Position numbers and translations under genes: made by a program. A stretch of 64,000 bases of DNA from Stutzerimonas kunmingensis (GTDB lineage: Bacteria; Pseudomonadota; Gammaproteobacteria; Pseudomonadales; Pseudomonadaceae). Numbering within the stretch: position 1 is the first letter of the stretch; each line of letters opens with the position of its first letter. The DNA is taken from positions 58,637 through 122,636 of the forward strand of contig NZ_FORS01000011.1 of assembly GCF_900114065.1 (NCBI RefSeq), given 5' to 3'. The notes under the pieces were generated by a model, which was not told the DNA's origin, did not search any database, and saw only the letters and a program-made list of their open reading frames with translations. Below are positions 18,496 to 29,155 of the stretch, one piece after another.

Positions 18496-19908
18496 TTACC
18501 CGGCCGCGCTACTCGACTTGCGCCGCGGAATGCCCAGGCGCTGGCGGCGTTCCCACAGACATTTGCGGCTGATGCCCAGCTTGCGAGCCAGCTCGGTCTC
18601 GGTCATGTGATCCTGATGCTCGAGCACGAAGTGCTGGAAGTAGTCCTCCAGCGACAGATCCTCGGTCGGCTCGTTGCCCGTGGCAATGCCGCGAATGGTG
18701 CCAAGGGGCTCGTCGAAATCGTCGTCCAGTTCGTCCAGCTCGATATCGATGCCCAGCAGCTCGGCATCGATCTCCGGGCTTTCGCTGAGAATGGCTGCGC
18801 GCTCGATCGCGTTTTCCAGCTCGCGAACGTTGCCCGGCCACGAGTAGTGACGGATCGCCTGCTCGGCATCGCGGGAAAAATGCAGCTCGTCGCTGCTCAT
18901 GCGCTCACCCTGGCGTGCCAGGAAGGCTTTGGCGATCTCCAGCACGTCACCACCTCGCTCACGCAGCGGCGGCAGCTTGAGCGCGATGACGTGCAGGCGG
19001 TAATAGAGGTCTTCACGGAACTGGCCGGTCTTGGCCAGGGTTTTCAGGTCGCGGTGCGTGGCAGCGATCAGGCGTACGTCGACCTTTTGTGACTGCACCG
19101 AACCAACCCGGCGGATCTCGCCTTCCTGCAGGACCCGGAGCAGACGTGCCTGTGCCTCAAGCGGCAGTTCGCCGATCTCGTCGAGGAACAGCGTGCCACC
19201 GTCAGCGGCTTCGACCAGCCCAGCGCGGCCAGCGCTGGCGCCGGTGAAGGCGCCTTTCTCGTGTCCGAACAGTTCGGATTCGATCAGCGTTTCCGGGATG
19301 GCCGCGCAGTTGACGGAAATCATCGGGGCCTTGGCGCGGCGCGAGAGGTTATGCAGCGCGCGAGCGACCAGTTCCTTGCCGGTGCCCGATTCGCCCTGGA
19401 TCAGCACGTTGGAGTCGGTCGGGGCGACCTTGCGGATCTTGCCGAACAGGTCCTGCATGGGCGCGCAGTGGCCGATGATGCCGATGTCTTCTCGGTCGGT
19501 TGTCGCTGAGGCGGCGCTTGCGCCACGGGAGGGCTGCGCTTGTGTCGCTGCGTTGTGCTGATGGTCGGTGAGGATGCGTGCCACGGTCTGCAGCATCTCG
19601 TCATGGTCGAACGGTTTGGCGATGTAGTCGACTGCGCCCATCTTCATCGAGTCCACGGCCGAGCGCAGGCTGGCGTAGCTGGTCATGATCAGCACCGGGG
19701 TACCTTCGGCGAGCTTGATCAGCTCGGTGCCGGGGGCGCCGGGAAGTCTCAGGTCGCTGACGATGAGGTCGAAACCCGGGATGCTGTAGCGCTCCTGTGC
19801 TTCCTGCACCGAGCCGGCTTCGCTGACCTCGTACTGGTTACGCTCGAGGAGGCGTCGCAGGGCGGAGCGGATGATGGTTTCGTCTTCGACGATCAGAATG
19901 TGTGACAT
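18496..19908 (-). CDS. cbrB: Sigma-54-dependent response regulator CbrB
   Basis: NtrC-family regulator that activates crcZ and amino-acid catabolic genes after phosphorylation by CbrA. The 470-residue protein has a receiver domain with phospho-acceptor Asp52 ([10 protein letters not shown]), an AAA+ domain with Walker A GESGTGKE, the sigma-54 contact loop GAFTGA, and a C-terminal Fis-type helix-turn-helix ([20 protein letters not shown]). It starts 61 bases after cbrA on the same strand and is followed by its own terminator and then crcZ. Confidence 0.97.
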   Translation of the reverse strand: MSHILIVEDETIIRSALRRLLERNQYEVSEAGSVQEAQERYSIPGFDLIVSDLRLPGAPGTELIKLAEGTPVLIMTSYASLRSAVDSMKMGAVDYIAKPFDHDEMLQTVARILTDHQHNAATQAQPSRGASAASATTDREDIGIIGHCAPMQDLFGKIRKVAPTDSNVLIQGESGTGKELVARALHNLSRRAKAPMISVNCAAIPETLIESELFGHEKGAFTGASAGRAGLVEAADGGTLFLDEIGELPLEAQARLLRVLQEGEIRRVGSVQSQKVDVRLIAATHRDLKTLAKTGQFREDLYYRLHVIALKLPPLRERGGDVLEIAKAFLARQGERMSSDELHFSRDAEQAIRHYSWPGNVRELENAIERAAILSESPEIDAELLGIDIELDELDDDFDEPLGTIRGIATGNEPTEDLSLEDYFQHFVLEHQDHMTETELARKLGISRKCLWERRQRLGIPRRKSSSAAG

Positions 19909-19969
19909 CAGTACTCTCTCGACGGTCTGGAGGCATAACCGGCAAAGGGCCGGTACGGCAGTCGCCTCT

Positions 19970-22924
19970 TCAACTTACGGCATGGGACGCTTCGACATGC
20001 CGCGGCAGGGTGATGCGAAAACGTGTGCCGCGCTGTGTTTCCGGGTCGGCCGGGCTGTCGATATCGATCTGGCCATAATGCTCTTCAATGATCGAATAGA
20101 CCAGCGCGAGGCCCAGGCCGGTGCCTTCGCCAGGGTCCTTGGTGGTGAAGAATGGCTCGAACAGCCGGTCCTGGATGTCCTTCGGAATGCCGCTGCCTTC
20201 GTCTTCCACCGTCAGGTACACCGTCTGTTCGGCAACTTCGCTGCTGATGCGGATCAAGCCGCCTTGCGGCGACGCGTCGCGGGCGTTGGATAGCAGGTTG
20301 ATCAGCACCTGGGCGAGCCGCTGCGGATCGCCCTCGGCGAAGTGCGTCGGATCGCAGATGTTGATGAACTGCACTTCGGTGCGGTTGCGGTTGAGCGAGA
20401 GCAGGCCGATGGCGTCCTGCGTCACCTGCGCCAGGCTCACCGGATACAGCTGCTGCTGACGCTCGCCGGCGTGGGCGAAGCTCATCAGCGATTGCACGAT
20501 GCGCGATACGCGTTTGGTCTGCTCGATGATCTGGCCGCTGATCTCGACGATCTCTCCATCGCCTTCGCGTTCGTCCCGCAGGTTCTGCGCCAGGCAGGCG
20601 ATGCCGGTGATCGGGTTGCCGATCTCGTGCGCCACGCCGGCGGCCAGGCGGCCAATGCTCGCCAGGCGTTCGGAGTGAACCAGGCGGTCTTCGAGCTGCT
20701 GTGTTTCGGTCAGGTCCTCGACCAGCAGCACGAGGCCGCTGTTGCCCGGTGCCAGTGGCTCGGCAATGGCTGCCTTGTGCAGGTTGAGGCAGCGGCGATG
20801 GCCGTTGTGCGCCAGCCGCTGCTTGTGCAGGTGTTCATCGGCCTGCTCGATGAAGTCGCTCAGCAGGCTGCGCCAGGGTTCGGCGATGGTCGTCAGGCGC
20901 GAGCCGACGACTTGCAGCGCGGGGATCTCGGTGAGTTCCTCGAGCGCACGGTTCCACATGAGGATTTCCTGATCCTTGGCCAGCGAGCAGACGCCCATGG
21001 GCAGCTCCTGCAGTGTTTGCCGGTGATAGCGGCGCAGGGCGTCCAATTCTGCGGCCAGGCCGGTCAGGCGCGAGTGATACTCCTCCAGCCGGCTTTCGAT
21101 GAAGTGGATGTCCTCGGTGATGTAGCCATCGGCACCGTTCTTGTAGGCCAGGAAATTCTCGACGATATCCTGGGCTACGCTGGGGCCCATCAGGCCGGAC
21201 AGATTGGCTTCGATACGATCGCGCAGGCGGCGCAGCGCGTAGGGGCGATGCTCGTCGAACGGTAGCTGCAGATCGCGCAGGGCCTGTTCCACCTCCCGTT
21301 GCGCGGTCTTGGCGCCCAGTGGCTTGGCCAGCTGAGTGGCGAACTCCTGTGGTGAGGCGGCGATCAGTTCGCGCCGTTGCGGGCGGCGGACGTTCTCTAC
21401 GGCGCAGGCCTCGGCAGCGCTCTGCTCCTCGGGGCTGGTTTCACTGAAGATCGAGAACAGCGAGAACGCCAGGACGTTGACCGCCAGTGACGCGATTGCC
21501 GCCAGGTGCCAGCTGGTGTCGTCCAGTACATAGACGACGTTGAACAGCGGAATGTAGAAGCCGTCCAGGTTGCCCACCAGCGGTAGCAGCATGGTCACTA
21601 CCCAGACGCCGATGCCGGCCAGCAGGCCCGCGATGTAGCCGCGGCGATTGGCGGTCGGCCAGTAGAGCACGGACAGCACGCCCGGCAGGAACTGCAGGGT
21701 GGCGACGAAGGCGACGATGCCGAGGTTGGACAGGTCCTGCTCGGCACCGAGCAGCAGGTAGAAGCCGTAACCGGCCATGATGATGGCGAAGATCAGGCTG
21801 CGGCGCGTCCACTTCAGCCAGCGGTAGATGTTGCCTTCGCTGGATGGCTGATACAGCGGCAGCACCAAGTGGTTGAGCGCCATGCCCGATAGCGCCAGGG
21901 TGCTGACGATGATCAGCCCGCTGGATGCCGAGAGACCGCCGACGAAGGCCAGCAGCGCCAGGGTTTCGCTCTGTGCGGCGATGCCCAGGCCCAAGGTGAA
22001 GTACTCGGGGTTGGTGCTGACCCCCAGCTTGAGTCCGGCCCAGAGGATCAGCGGCACGGCCAGGCTCATCAGCAGCAGATAGAGCGGCAGGCCCCAGCTG
22101 GCGCTCACCAGGCCGCGAGGATCAAGGTTCTCGGTGAAGGTCATGTGATACATGTGCGGCATCACGATGGCCGAGGCAAAGAACACCAGCAGCAGTGTGC
22201 GCCAGGGCCCTTCCTGCAAGGGCGTGTGCAATGCCTGCAGCGCCGACTGGTTCTGTAGCAGCCAGATCTCCAGCTGATGCGGGCCGCCGAATACCACATA
22301 CAGGGCGTAGAGGCCGATGGCACCGAAGGTCACCAGCTTGACGATGGATTCGAAGGCGATGGCAAACACCAGGCCTTCGTGCTTCTCCCGCGTGGCGATG
22401 TGGCGGGCGCCGAAGAGGATGGTGAACAGCATGATCATCAGGCAATAGCCCAGCGCCACGCGCTCCTGCAGCGGCTCCAGAGTGAGAATGCCGATGGCGT
22501 CGGCCACCGCCTGGATCTGCAGGGCGAGCAACGGCAGCATGCCGATCAGCATGACCAGCGTGGTCAGCGCCCCGCTCCAGGTGCTGCGAAAGCGGAAGGC
22601 GACCAGATCGGCCAGTGACGAGAGTTGGTAGGTGCGGGTGATCCGCAGTATCGGATAGAGCAGCACCGGCGCCAGCAGGAAAGCACCGCAGACCCCGAGA
22701 TAGGTAGCGAGAAAGCCGTAACCGTACTGGTAGGCCAGACCTACCGTGCCGTAGAAGGCCCAGGCGCTGGCGTAGACGCCCAGCGACAATGTGTAGGTCA
22801 GCGGGTGGCGGATTACCCAGCGAGGAATCAATCCGCGCTCGCTGACCCAGGCGACGCCGAACAGCATGATCAGGTAGGCAACGCTGATCAGGATCAGGTG
22901 GCTCAGGCTAAAGCTCGTCTGCAT
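19970..22924 (-). CDS. cbrA: Sensor histidine kinase CbrA with SLC5-type transporter domain
   Basis: Controls carbon and nitrogen use through CbrB. The first ~500 residues form a multi-pass SLC5/SSS transporter-like domain ([20 protein letters not shown] and on). Next come a linker, a PAS-like segment ([20 protein letters not shown]), the H-box [14 protein letters not shown] with His766, and the HATPase domain ([30 protein letters not shown]). ATG 22924 gives 984 residues; a GTG one codon upstream is also possible. Neither has a Shine-Dalgarno site, and both lie inside cbrX, so translation is probably coupled to cbrX. Confidence 0.96.
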   Translation of the reverse strand: MQTSFSLSHLILISVAYLIMLFGVAWVSERGLIPRWVIRHPLTYTLSLGVYASAWAFYGTVGLAYQYGYGFLATYLGVCGAFLLAPVLLYPILRITRTYQLSSLADLVAFRFRSTWSGALTTLVMLIGMLPLLALQIQAVADAIGILTLEPLQERVALGYCLMIMLFTILFGARHIATREKHEGLVFAIAFESIVKLVTFGAIGLYALYVVFGGPHQLEIWLLQNQSALQALHTPLQEGPWRTLLLVFFASAIVMPHMYHMTFTENLDPRGLVSASWGLPLYLLLMSLAVPLILWAGLKLGVSTNPEYFTLGLGIAAQSETLALLAFVGGLSASSGLIIVSTLALSGMALNHLVLPLYQPSSEGNIYRWLKWTRRSLIFAIIMAGYGFYLLLGAEQDLSNLGIVAFVATLQFLPGVLSVLYWPTANRRGYIAGLLAGIGVWVVTMLLPLVGNLDGFYIPLFNVVYVLDDTSWHLAAIASLAVNVLAFSLFSIFSETSPEEQSAAEACAVENVRRPQRRELIAASPQEFATQLAKPLGAKTAQREVEQALRDLQLPFDEHRPYALRRLRDRIEANLSGLMGPSVAQDIVENFLAYKNGADGYITEDIHFIESRLEEYHSRLTGLAAELDALRRYHRQTLQELPMGVCSLAKDQEILMWNRALEELTEIPALQVVGSRLTTIAEPWRSLLSDFIEQADEHLHKQRLAHNGHRRCLNLHKAAIAEPLAPGNSGLVLLVEDLTETQQLEDRLVHSERLASIGRLAAGVAHEIGNPITGIACLAQNLRDEREGDGEIVEISGQIIEQTKRVSRIVQSLMSFAHAGERQQQLYPVSLAQVTQDAIGLLSLNRNRTEVQFINICDPTHFAEGDPQRLAQVLINLLSNARDASPQGGLIRISSEVAEQTVYLTVEDEGSGIPKDIQDRLFEPFFTTKDPGEGTGLGLALVYSIIEEHYGQIDIDSPADPETQRGTRFRITLPRHVEASHAVS

Positions 22925-23084
22925 CACGCTGGCTCTGGAGGATGAAGGTCACCACGATGAGGATCAGCCACAGCACGTAGGGCCGATACCAGGCCCCGTT
23001 GGGGTCGATCCACCAGTCCATGATGGCGGGGGAGAACAGATAGATCCCCACCACCAGGAGCAGCACCAGTCGGTAGATATACAT
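22908..23084 (-). CDS. cbrX: Small membrane protein CbrX upstream of cbrA
   Basis: A 58-residue protein with two hydrophobic helices (RLVLLLVVGIYLFSPAIM and YVLWLILIVVTFILQS) and a charged tail (RDADEL). It overlaps cbrA by 17 bases. A small ORF in this position, called cbrX, is conserved in pseudomonads and has been linked to translational coupling of cbrA. Whether the peptide itself has a function is unknown. It begins at ATG 23084, 95 bases after gluQ ends. Confidence 0.85.
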   Translation of the reverse strand: MYIYRLVLLLVVGIYLFSPAIMDWWIDPNGAWYRPYVLWLILIVVTFILQSQRDADEL

Positions 23085-23179
23085 GCCGGGTCTCGTGTCG
23101 GAAGTGGGGCGATGGTAGAGCAGCGGCGGGCGGCAAGCCACCTGCGGCAGGCAAAAGCTGGCGCAGCGTGGCAATCCGC

Positions 23180-24085
23180 CTAGCGCAGCTGCGATTCGGC
23201 CAGTGTCCGTGTGCGAGGGATGCGCTGAGCGTCCCAGTGCGGCACCGCCCAGGCGAGGATGTCGGCTGGCAGTGCGTCGTTCAGCTCTGTGGGCGGTTGC
23301 TGGCCCAGTGCGCGCAAAGCACGCAGCAGCAGCGAACTGGCCTCGTGAGGCTGCAAGGGTGGCGAGCGGTAACTCTTGCCCAGCTTGTGTCCATCCGGCT
23401 GGATGATCAGCGGCAGGTGCAGATAGCGCGGCTGGGGTAGACCGAGCACTTCCTGCAGGTACAGCTGGCGCGGCGTGGAGTCGAGCAGATCGGCACCGCG
23501 TACGACGTCGGTTACTCCCTGCCACGCGTCATCCAGCACCACCGCCAGCTGATAGGCGATCAAGCCGTCGCGACGGCGAATCACGAAGTCGCCGACCTCG
23601 CGACCCAGATGCTGGCGGAATTCGCCCTGCACGCGGTCGGTGAAGCCGTACTCGCGATCAGGCACCTGCAGGCGTATGGCGGCGGCGTCGAGACCGTGGC
23701 CGGCGTTGCGGCAGAAACCCGGGTAGGGGCCCGGATAGTCTTCGAGCTGCTTGCGCGAGCAGGTGCAGGCATACGCCAAGCCTGCATCCAGCAGGCGCTC
23801 GATGGCGGCGCCGTAGGCGACCTGACGCTCGCTCTGGCGCAACATTTCGCCGTCCCATTCGAATCCGTAGCTCGACAGCGTTTCGACGATGGCTCGCTGG
23901 GCGCCGGGCATCTCCCGTGGCGGGTCGATGTCTTCCATGCGCAGCAGCCAGCGGCCGCCGACCGCGCGGGCGTCAAGATAGGAAGCGAGGGCGGCCACCA
24001 GTGAGCCGAAATGCAGATAGCCGCTGGGTGTCGGGGCAAAACGGCCGACGTAGCGATGGGCTTGGGACGGGGCAGGAAAGGGCAT
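23180..24085 (-). CDS. gluQ: Glutamyl-Q tRNA(Asp) synthetase
   Basis: A truncated GluRS paralogue that attaches glutamate to queuosine 34 of tRNA-Asp and lacks the anticodon-binding domain. The 301-residue protein has the HIGH-like RFAPTPSGYLHFGSL, a zinc-binding set (ACTCSRKQLEDYPGPYPGFC) and the KMSKS-like GHKLGKSYRSP. It follows dksA with a gap of 90 bases, the usual dksA-gluQ order of gammaproteobacteria. Confidence 0.95.
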   Translation of the reverse strand: MPFPAPSQAHRYVGRFAPTPSGYLHFGSLVAALASYLDARAVGGRWLLRMEDIDPPREMPGAQRAIVETLSSYGFEWDGEMLRQSERQVAYGAAIERLLDAGLAYACTCSRKQLEDYPGPYPGFCRNAGHGLDAAAIRLQVPDREYGFTDRVQGEFRQHLGREVGDFVIRRRDGLIAYQLAVVLDDAWQGVTDVVRGADLLDSTPRQLYLQEVLGLPQPRYLHLPLIIQPDGHKLGKSYRSPPLQPHEASSLLLRALRALGQQPPTELNDALPADILAWAVPHWDAQRIPRTRTLAESQLR

Positions 24086-24148
24086 GTTGGGGCCGGCGCT
24101 ATCTGGGATGGCGGGGCGGATGAAACGCTGCAGAGCCTGGAAATGAAG

Positions 24149-24168
24149 CGGGGCGCCGAAGCGCCCCG
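24149..24168 (-). terminator. Hairpin between dksA and gluQ
   Basis: Stem GCGGGGCGC / GCGCCCCGT with a short loop lies just past the dksA stop. On the minus strand it is followed by TTCATTT, a weak T-tract. It probably attenuates read-through from dksA into gluQ, as described for E. coli. Confidence 0.65.
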
Positions 24169-24175
24169 TTCGGGA

Positions 24176-24622
24176 TCAGGAACCGATCTGCTTTTCCTTG
24201 ATCTCCGCCAGCGTCTTGCAGTCGATGCAGAGCGTAGCGGTAGGGCGGGCTTCCAGTCGGCGGATGCCGATCTCGACGCCGCAGGAATCGCACCAGCCGT
24301 ACTCGTTGTCTTCGATCAGCTGCAGCGTCTCGTCGATCTTCTTGATCAGCTTGCGCTCGCGGTCGCGGGCGCGCAGTTCCAGGCTGAACTCTTCTTCCTG
24401 GCTGGCACGGTCGGCCGGATCAGGGAAGTTGGCAGCCTCGTCCTGCATGTGGTGCACGGTGCGATCGACCTCTTCCATCAGCTCCTGTTTCCACTTGTTC
24501 AGGATGCCGGTGAAATGGGCGCGCATCTTGTCGCTCATGTATTCCTCGCCCTTGCTTTCCTTATAGGGCTCGAAGGCGCGAATCAGTTGCTTGCTCGACG
24601 GTGTTTCTTTGGTAATGGGCAT
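24176..24622 (-). CDS. dksA: RNA polymerase-binding transcription factor DksA
   Basis: Works with ppGpp at the RNA polymerase secondary channel to control rRNA and amino-acid promoters. The 148-residue protein has a long coiled coil whose tip carries DPADRASQ (the DxxDxA motif) and a C-terminal zinc finger with CDSCGVEI and [10 protein letters not shown]. All four Cys are present, so this is the zinc form rather than a DksA2-type paralogue. gluQ follows it. Confidence 0.98.
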   Translation of the reverse strand: MPITKETPSSKQLIRAFEPYKESKGEEYMSDKMRAHFTGILNKWKQELMEEVDRTVHHMQDEAANFPDPADRASQEEEFSLELRARDRERKLIKKIDETLQLIEDNEYGWCDSCGVEIGIRRLEARPTATLCIDCKTLAEIKEKQIGS

Positions 24623-24813
24623 GGATGAACGCCTCTCGCTATGTCCATTGCGCAGGATGATTTGTCCCTTGCCGGCCCGTGCCGGCCCTGCGGCTGCAAG
24701 CGGGCGAACTTACCAGATCGGATCGGGGCGCGCTACTCCCGAATCCAACAGTAACTGCAGCGGTATCGGGACCTTGGGTAGAATTCACGTTTCGTTCTCA
24801 ACAGGAAGGTCAG

Positions 24814-25986
24814 ATGACCTCGTCATACAGTGCGCGCAGCCGCGCAATCGAACCTTTCCACGTCATGGCGCTTTTGGAGCGGGCCAACCAGCTGCAAGTT
24901 CAAGGCCACGACGTCATTCATTTAGAAATCGGCGAGCCGGACTTCACCACCGCGGCGCCCATCGTGGCGGCAGGGCAGGCCGCGCTGGCCGCCGGGCACA
25001 CGCGCTATACCCCGGCGCGCGGCCTGCCGCAGCTGCGTCAAGCCATTGCCGGTTTCTATGCGCAGCGCTACGGATTATCCATTGACCCCGAACGCATCCT
25101 GATTACACCCGGCGGCTCCGGCGCGTTGCTGCTGGCTGCCAGCCTGCTGGTGGACCCCGGCAAGCATTGGCTGCTCGCCGATCCGGGTTACCCCTGCAAC
25201 CGGCATTTTCTGCGCCTGGTCGAAGGTGCCGCGCAACTGGTGCCGGTCGGCCCGGAGGTTCGTTATCAGCTGACTGCGGAACTGGTCGAGCGCTACTGGG
25301 ATCGCGACAGCGTCGGTGCGCTGGTCGCGTCGCCGGCCAATCCGACCGGGACGCTGCTGGATCGCCAGGAGCTGGCTGGGCTTTCGGCAGCGCTGAAAGC
25401 GCGTGGCGGCCATTTGGTGGTCGATGAGATCTACCACGGGCTGACCTATGGCGTGGACGCGGCAAGCGTGCTGGAAGTCGACGACGACGCCTTCGTGCTC
25501 AACAGCTTCTCCAAATATTTCGGCATGACCGGCTGGCGCCTGGGCTGGCTGGTGGCCCCGCCGGCTGCGGTTCCGGAGCTGGAAAAGCTCGCGCAGAATC
25601 TCTACATCAGCGCGCCGAGCATGGCTCAGCACGCGGCCCTGGCGTGTTTCCAGCCGGCGACGCTGGAGATTCTTGAGGCACGCCGCGGCGAGTTCGCCCT
25701 CCGCCGTGATTTCCTCTTGCCAGCCTTGCGGGAGCTTGGCTTCGGTATCGCGGTCGAGCCGCAGGGCGCGTTCTATCTGTACGCCGACATCAGCGCCTTT
25801 GGCGGCGATGCCTATGCGTTCTGCCAGCACATGCTGGAAACGGAGTTCGTCGCGATCACCCCAGGCCTGGATTTCGGTCGTTTCCAGGCCGGACATCATG
25901 TGCGTTTCGCCTACACCCAGGACCTGCCGCGCCTGGAACAGGCTGTCGAGCGCATTGCCCGCGGCTTGCGCAGCTGGCAATCCTGA
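24814..25986 (+). CDS. PLP-dependent aminotransferase (class I/II)
   Basis: A 390-residue fold-type I aminotransferase. Family features are [20 protein letters not shown], the [16 protein letters not shown] block, the [10 protein letters not shown] segment, and [18 protein letters not shown] with the PLP-binding Lys. Homologues act on aspartate, alanine or aromatic amino acids; the substrate cannot be set from motifs alone. ATG 24814 follows AGGAAGGT, and upstream extensions of the frame have no resemblance. Its stop overlaps the sfsA start (TGATG), so the pair is co-translated. Confidence 0.9.
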   Translation: MTSSYSARSRAIEPFHVMALLERANQLQVQGHDVIHLEIGEPDFTTAAPIVAAGQAALAAGHTRYTPARGLPQLRQAIAGFYAQRYGLSIDPERILITPGGSGALLLAASLLVDPGKHWLLADPGYPCNRHFLRLVEGAAQLVPVGPEVRYQLTAELVERYWDRDSVGALVASPANPTGTLLDRQELAGLSAALKARGGHLVVDEIYHGLTYGVDAASVLEVDDDAFVLNSFSKYFGMTGWRLGWLVAPPAAVPELEKLAQNLYISAPSMAQHAALACFQPATLEILEARRGEFALRRDFLLPALRELGFGIAVEPQGAFYLYADISAFGGDAYAFCQHMLETEFVAITPGLDFGRFQAGHHVRFAYTQDLPRLEQAVERIARGLRSWQS

Positions 25987-26693
25987 TGCGTTTTGCGCAA
26001 CCGCTGGAGCAGGGGCGACTGGTCAGGCGCTACAAGCGTTTTCTTGCCGATATCATCACCGACGAGGGCGAAGCGCTGTGCATCCACTGCCCCAACACCG
26101 GCTCGATGCTCAATTGCATGGGCGAGGGTGCGCGAGTGTGGTTCCAGCGCAGCAGCGATCCACGGCGCAAATTGCCGGGGACCTGGGAGCTGGTCGAAAC
26201 CCCGCAGGGGCGGTTGGCATGCGTGAACACGGCGCGGGCCAATCCGCTGGTCGAGGAGGCGCTGCTGAATGGGCAGATCGCCGAATTGGCCGGTTTCACG
26301 ACGCTCAAGCGCGAGGTGGCTTATGGCGTGGAGAACAGCCGAGTGGATTTTCGTCTCGACTACGCCGGGACTGCCGCCTACGTCGAGGTGAAGAGTGTCA
26401 CCCTCGGCTTTGCCGAAATGCCAGTGGCGGCCTTTCCCGACGCCGTAACGACACGCGGCGCCAGGCACCTACGTGAGCTGGCGACGCTGGCCCGTGCCGG
26501 TGTGCGTGCGGTGCAGCTGTACTGCGTCAATTTGAGCGGCATCGAAGCAGTGCGGCCGGCCGAGGAGATCGATCCGGCCTATGCCGCTGCGCTGCGGGAA
26601 GCGCAGGCGGCAGGCGTGGAAGTACTGGCTTACGGCGTCGATCTTTCCGTCGAGGAGTTGCGTATTGCTGGCCGATTGCCGGTATTGCTCTGA
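25986..26693 (+). CDS. sfsA: DNA/RNA nuclease SfsA-family protein
   Basis: A 235-residue protein of the SfsA family. It was first noted in E. coli for stimulating maltose genes and is now thought to be nuclease-like. Conserved features are [10 protein letters not shown], the [19 protein letters not shown] block, [10 protein letters not shown] and VEVKSVTLG (PD-ExK-like VEVKS), and [16 protein letters not shown]. The ATG overlaps the aminotransferase stop (25984-25988). The molecular role in this organism is uncertain. Confidence 0.9.
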   Translation: MRFAQPLEQGRLVRRYKRFLADIITDEGEALCIHCPNTGSMLNCMGEGARVWFQRSSDPRRKLPGTWELVETPQGRLACVNTARANPLVEEALLNGQIAELAGFTTLKREVAYGVENSRVDFRLDYAGTAAYVEVKSVTLGFAEMPVAAFPDAVTTRGARHLRELATLARAGVRAVQLYCVNLSGIEAVRPAEEIDPAYAAALREAQAAGVEVLAYGVDLSVEELRIAGRLPVLL

Positions 26694-26965
26694 TGGGTGG
26701 ACGGTCGTGACGGTTGGAAAATTTTTCTGCCCGGCTCGGGAACAAAGCGCCTTTCGTCTGGCCTCAACGAGGCTGGAAACCACATCCATCACATACGGGA
26801 AGGCTCTGCTCCGCTGTTCCACGCGGCGTTACGACGCGTTCCAGCCCGTTTTCGATGGCTCCTGCGGCGCCAGCGCGACATCTCTGATGCGCGTGTAGCA
26901 CCGTGGATGAAACTAATTTCGGACGCTCGCGCCTGGCGCGGGCGTCGTCGATGAGGCTACAAAGA
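26694..26965. other. 272-base spacer between sfsA and rmlD-like gene
   Basis: No gene could be supported. Short frames on both strands lack family resemblance and the composition is similar to the neighbours. No clear hairpin terminator or promoter was recognised. Confidence 0.5.
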
Positions 26966-27886
26966 ATGCGAATCCTCGTTTGCGGTGCCGGCGGCCAAGT
27001 GGGTCGAGAACTGGTGGAACGCGCAGCAAGTTTCGGGCTGGAGGTGCTGGCGCCTGCACGGGCCCAGTTGGACATCGCGCAACCCGAGCAGGTTGCGGCA
27101 GTGATGCGTCAACGTCCCGGGCTGATCATCAATGCGGCCGCCTACACCCATGTGGACAATGCCGAATCTCATCGTGAGCAGGCCTATGCGGTGAACCGCG
27201 ACGGCGCGCGCCACCTCGCCGAGGCGGCCGAGCACGCTGGCGTTCCGTTGTTCCATATATCCACCGACTATGTGTTCTCCGGTGAGGCCGATCGCCCCTA
27301 TACCGAGAGCGACGAAACCGGTCCGACCGGCGTCTACGGAGCGAGCAAACTGGCGGGCGAGGAAGCGATCCGTGGGCGTCTGCAATCGCATCTGATCCTT
27401 CGCACCAGCTGGGTGTATGGCGTGCACGGGCACAACTTCGTCAAGACCATGCTGCGGCTCGCCCGGCAGCGCGATGCGCTTGGTGTGGTGAGCGACCAGA
27501 TAGGCTGCCCCACCCAGGCTGGCAGCATCGCTTCGGTGTTGCTCGAACTGGCACGCCGCTACGCAGCCGGCGCGGATCTCGCTTGGGGGGTGTACCACTA
27601 CAGCGGCGTACCGGCTTGTTCGTGGTATGACTTCGCCGTGGAAATCTTCCGTCAGGGCGAAGGCGCCGGGCTGATCTCGCGGCAGCCGACGGTGTCGCCG
27701 ATTGCCACGGCGCAGTACCCGACTCCCGCCCGGCGGCCGGCCTGGTCGGTGCTCGACTGCAGCCGCTTCGAGTCGACCTTTGGCCTCGCGCCCCGTCACT
27801 GGCAGGAAGACCTGGCCGATGTGCTGGCGATCCTGCGCCAGCAGGAGCACCCGGCGATCAGCCGTGAGCGGTCCTCCCGCGCCTGA
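26966..27886 (+). CDS. RmlD-like NDP-4-keto sugar reductase
   Basis: A 306-residue short-chain dehydrogenase of the RmlD (dTDP-4-dehydrorhamnose reductase) type. It has the Rossmann motif CGAGGQVGRELV, the segment HISTDYVFSGEADRPYTE, catalytic YGASKLAGE (YxxxK) and RTSWVYGVHGHNFVKTMLRL. ATG 26966 (RILVCGAGG) is the family start. The other rhamnose genes rmlA, rmlB and rmlC are not nearby, so this lone copy may act on another sugar or with distant partners. Confidence 0.85.
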   Translation: MRILVCGAGGQVGRELVERAASFGLEVLAPARAQLDIAQPEQVAAVMRQRPGLIINAAAYTHVDNAESHREQAYAVNRDGARHLAEAAEHAGVPLFHISTDYVFSGEADRPYTESDETGPTGVYGASKLAGEEAIRGRLQSHLILRTSWVYGVHGHNFVKTMLRLARQRDALGVVSDQIGCPTQAGSIASVLLELARRYAAGADLAWGVYHYSGVPACSWYDFAVEIFRQGEGAGLISRQPTVSPIATAQYPTPARRPAWSVLDCSRFESTFGLAPRHWQEDLADVLAILRQQEHPAISRERSSRA

Positions 27887-27997
27887 CAGAAAGTGCACGG
27901 CAGTTACCCGGCGCCGTGCGATTTCCCTGACCTCCGGTGTATTCTTGCGCCCCGCGCTAAGGCGTGGCCTGACGTTCGGCTCTAGAAGGGGCGCAGC

Positions 27998-28897
27998 ATG
28001 GTAGTGGTGTTGGCAATCCTGCCGATCTTCGGTCTGATCACGCTCGGCTATCTGTTCGGCTGGCGGCAATGGCTCAACAACGAAGGAGCGGCCGGGCTGG
28101 CCAGTGTCACCTTCAAGCTGTTCATGCCGGCAGTGCTGTTTACCGGGATCGCCCGCGCCGAGCTGAGTAATGGCATGTCGCCAATGCTGCTGCTGGCCTA
28201 TTTCGTACCGGTGCTGCTGGTGTTCCTGCTGGTCAATCTGGTCGCTCACCGCCGTGCCGGGCGCGCCACTCCGCTTGGTCTTACGGCCGCCTACTCGAAC
28301 AACGTGCTGGTCGGCATCCCGCTGGTGACCACCCTGCTTGGCGCGGAAAGCCTGGTCTATGTGTTCGCCATCCTGGTGTTTCACAGTCTCGTTCTGTTCT
28401 CGCTGCAGAGCTTCTACGCGGCGCTGGGTGACGGCGACAAGGTCAGCGCTCCGGCGCTGCTGAGGAATCTGGCGAATCCGCTGATCATCGGTCTGGTGCT
28501 CGGTGCCCTGTTGAATCTATCCGGGCTCGAGCTGCCCGAGCCGCTCTGGCGTGTTGCTGTATGGCTCGCGCAGGCGGCATTGCCCTGTGCGCTGATGGTG
28601 CTGGGCATCAGCCTGTCGCGCTATCGCCTGCGGCCAAACGGGACGGCGCTGCTGCTGACGCTGGTCAAACTGGCGGCGTTTCCGGCACTGGTCTGGTGGC
28701 TGAGCGGGTTGCTGCCAGGGCTGAATCAGGATGCACGCAACGTGCTGGTGCTGCTTGCAGCCTGCCCGAGCGGCGTTAACGTGCTGGCGTTCGTCAAGCA
28801 TTCCGAGGACACGCGAGCGGTCAGCTCGACCGTGTTTCTCTCGACCGTGACTGCAGTCATCAGCCTGCCGCTATGGATGCTGCTTGCGGCTGGCTAG
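27998..28897 (+). CDS. AEC-family transporter (auxin efflux carrier type)
   Basis: A 299-residue integral membrane protein with about eight to ten hydrophobic helices split around a polar centre. The AEC/Mem_trans features include LASVTFKLFMPAVLFTGIAR, the YSNNVLVGIPLVTTLLG block, ALPCALMVLGISLSRYRL and ACPSGVNVLAFVKHSED, with conserved Asn and Pro residues. Bacterial members move malonate, malate or other organic acids; the substrate here is unknown. AAGGGG precedes the ATG. Confidence 0.88.
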   Translation: MVVVLAILPIFGLITLGYLFGWRQWLNNEGAAGLASVTFKLFMPAVLFTGIARAELSNGMSPMLLLAYFVPVLLVFLLVNLVAHRRAGRATPLGLTAAYSNNVLVGIPLVTTLLGAESLVYVFAILVFHSLVLFSLQSFYAALGDGDKVSAPALLRNLANPLIIGLVLGALLNLSGLELPEPLWRVAVWLAQAALPCALMVLGISLSRYRLRPNGTALLLTLVKLAAFPALVWWLSGLLPGLNQDARNVLVLLAACPSGVNVLAFVKHSEDTRAVSSTVFLSTVTAVISLPLWMLLAAG

Positions 28898-29006
28898 TGG
28901 AATGCTCAGCGGTCAGCGACTAGGACTCCGCTGCAGTTTTGACGAACGGCTCCGGGACAGGACTGTCACAAAAATCACAGACCTGAAAAAAACCGGAGAG
29001 CACGGC

Positions 29007-29093
29007 ATGTTGAAATTCATCGGCGGGACCGCAGGCATCATCTTCATCATCGGCCTGATCGTGGTGATCGGGATATTCAAGCTGCTGTTCTGA
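29007..29093 (+). CDS. 28-residue single-helix membrane peptide
   Basis: The peptide LKFIGGTAGIIFIIGLIVVI-GIFKLLF is one hydrophobic helix with a lysine near each end. CCGGAGAG lies 8 bases before the ATG. The gene stands alone, with its own rho-independent terminator 20 bases downstream, and lies between an AEC transporter and a convergent membrane protein. It is below the size normally annotated. The good ribosome site and terminator argue for expression; function unknown. Confidence 0.55.
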   Translation: MLKFIGGTAGIIFIIGLIVVIGIFKLLF

Positions 29094-29110
29094 CGAGCGG
29101 GGGCGACAGG

Positions 29111-29136
29111 CCGGCCGGCGCAAGCCCGCCGGCTTT
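29111..29136 (+). terminator. Terminator after the 28-residue peptide gene
   Basis: Stem GCCGGCG / CGCCGGC with a short loop, followed by six T. It also faces the end of the convergent gene at 29156. Confidence 0.85.
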
Positions 29137-29155
29137 TTTCATGCGCGGCTATTTG

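Noticed and set aside
26697..26954. An 85-residue open frame between sfsA and the rmlD-like gene
   Set aside because: No ribosome site, no family resemblance, arginine-rich composition typical of random GC-rich frames.
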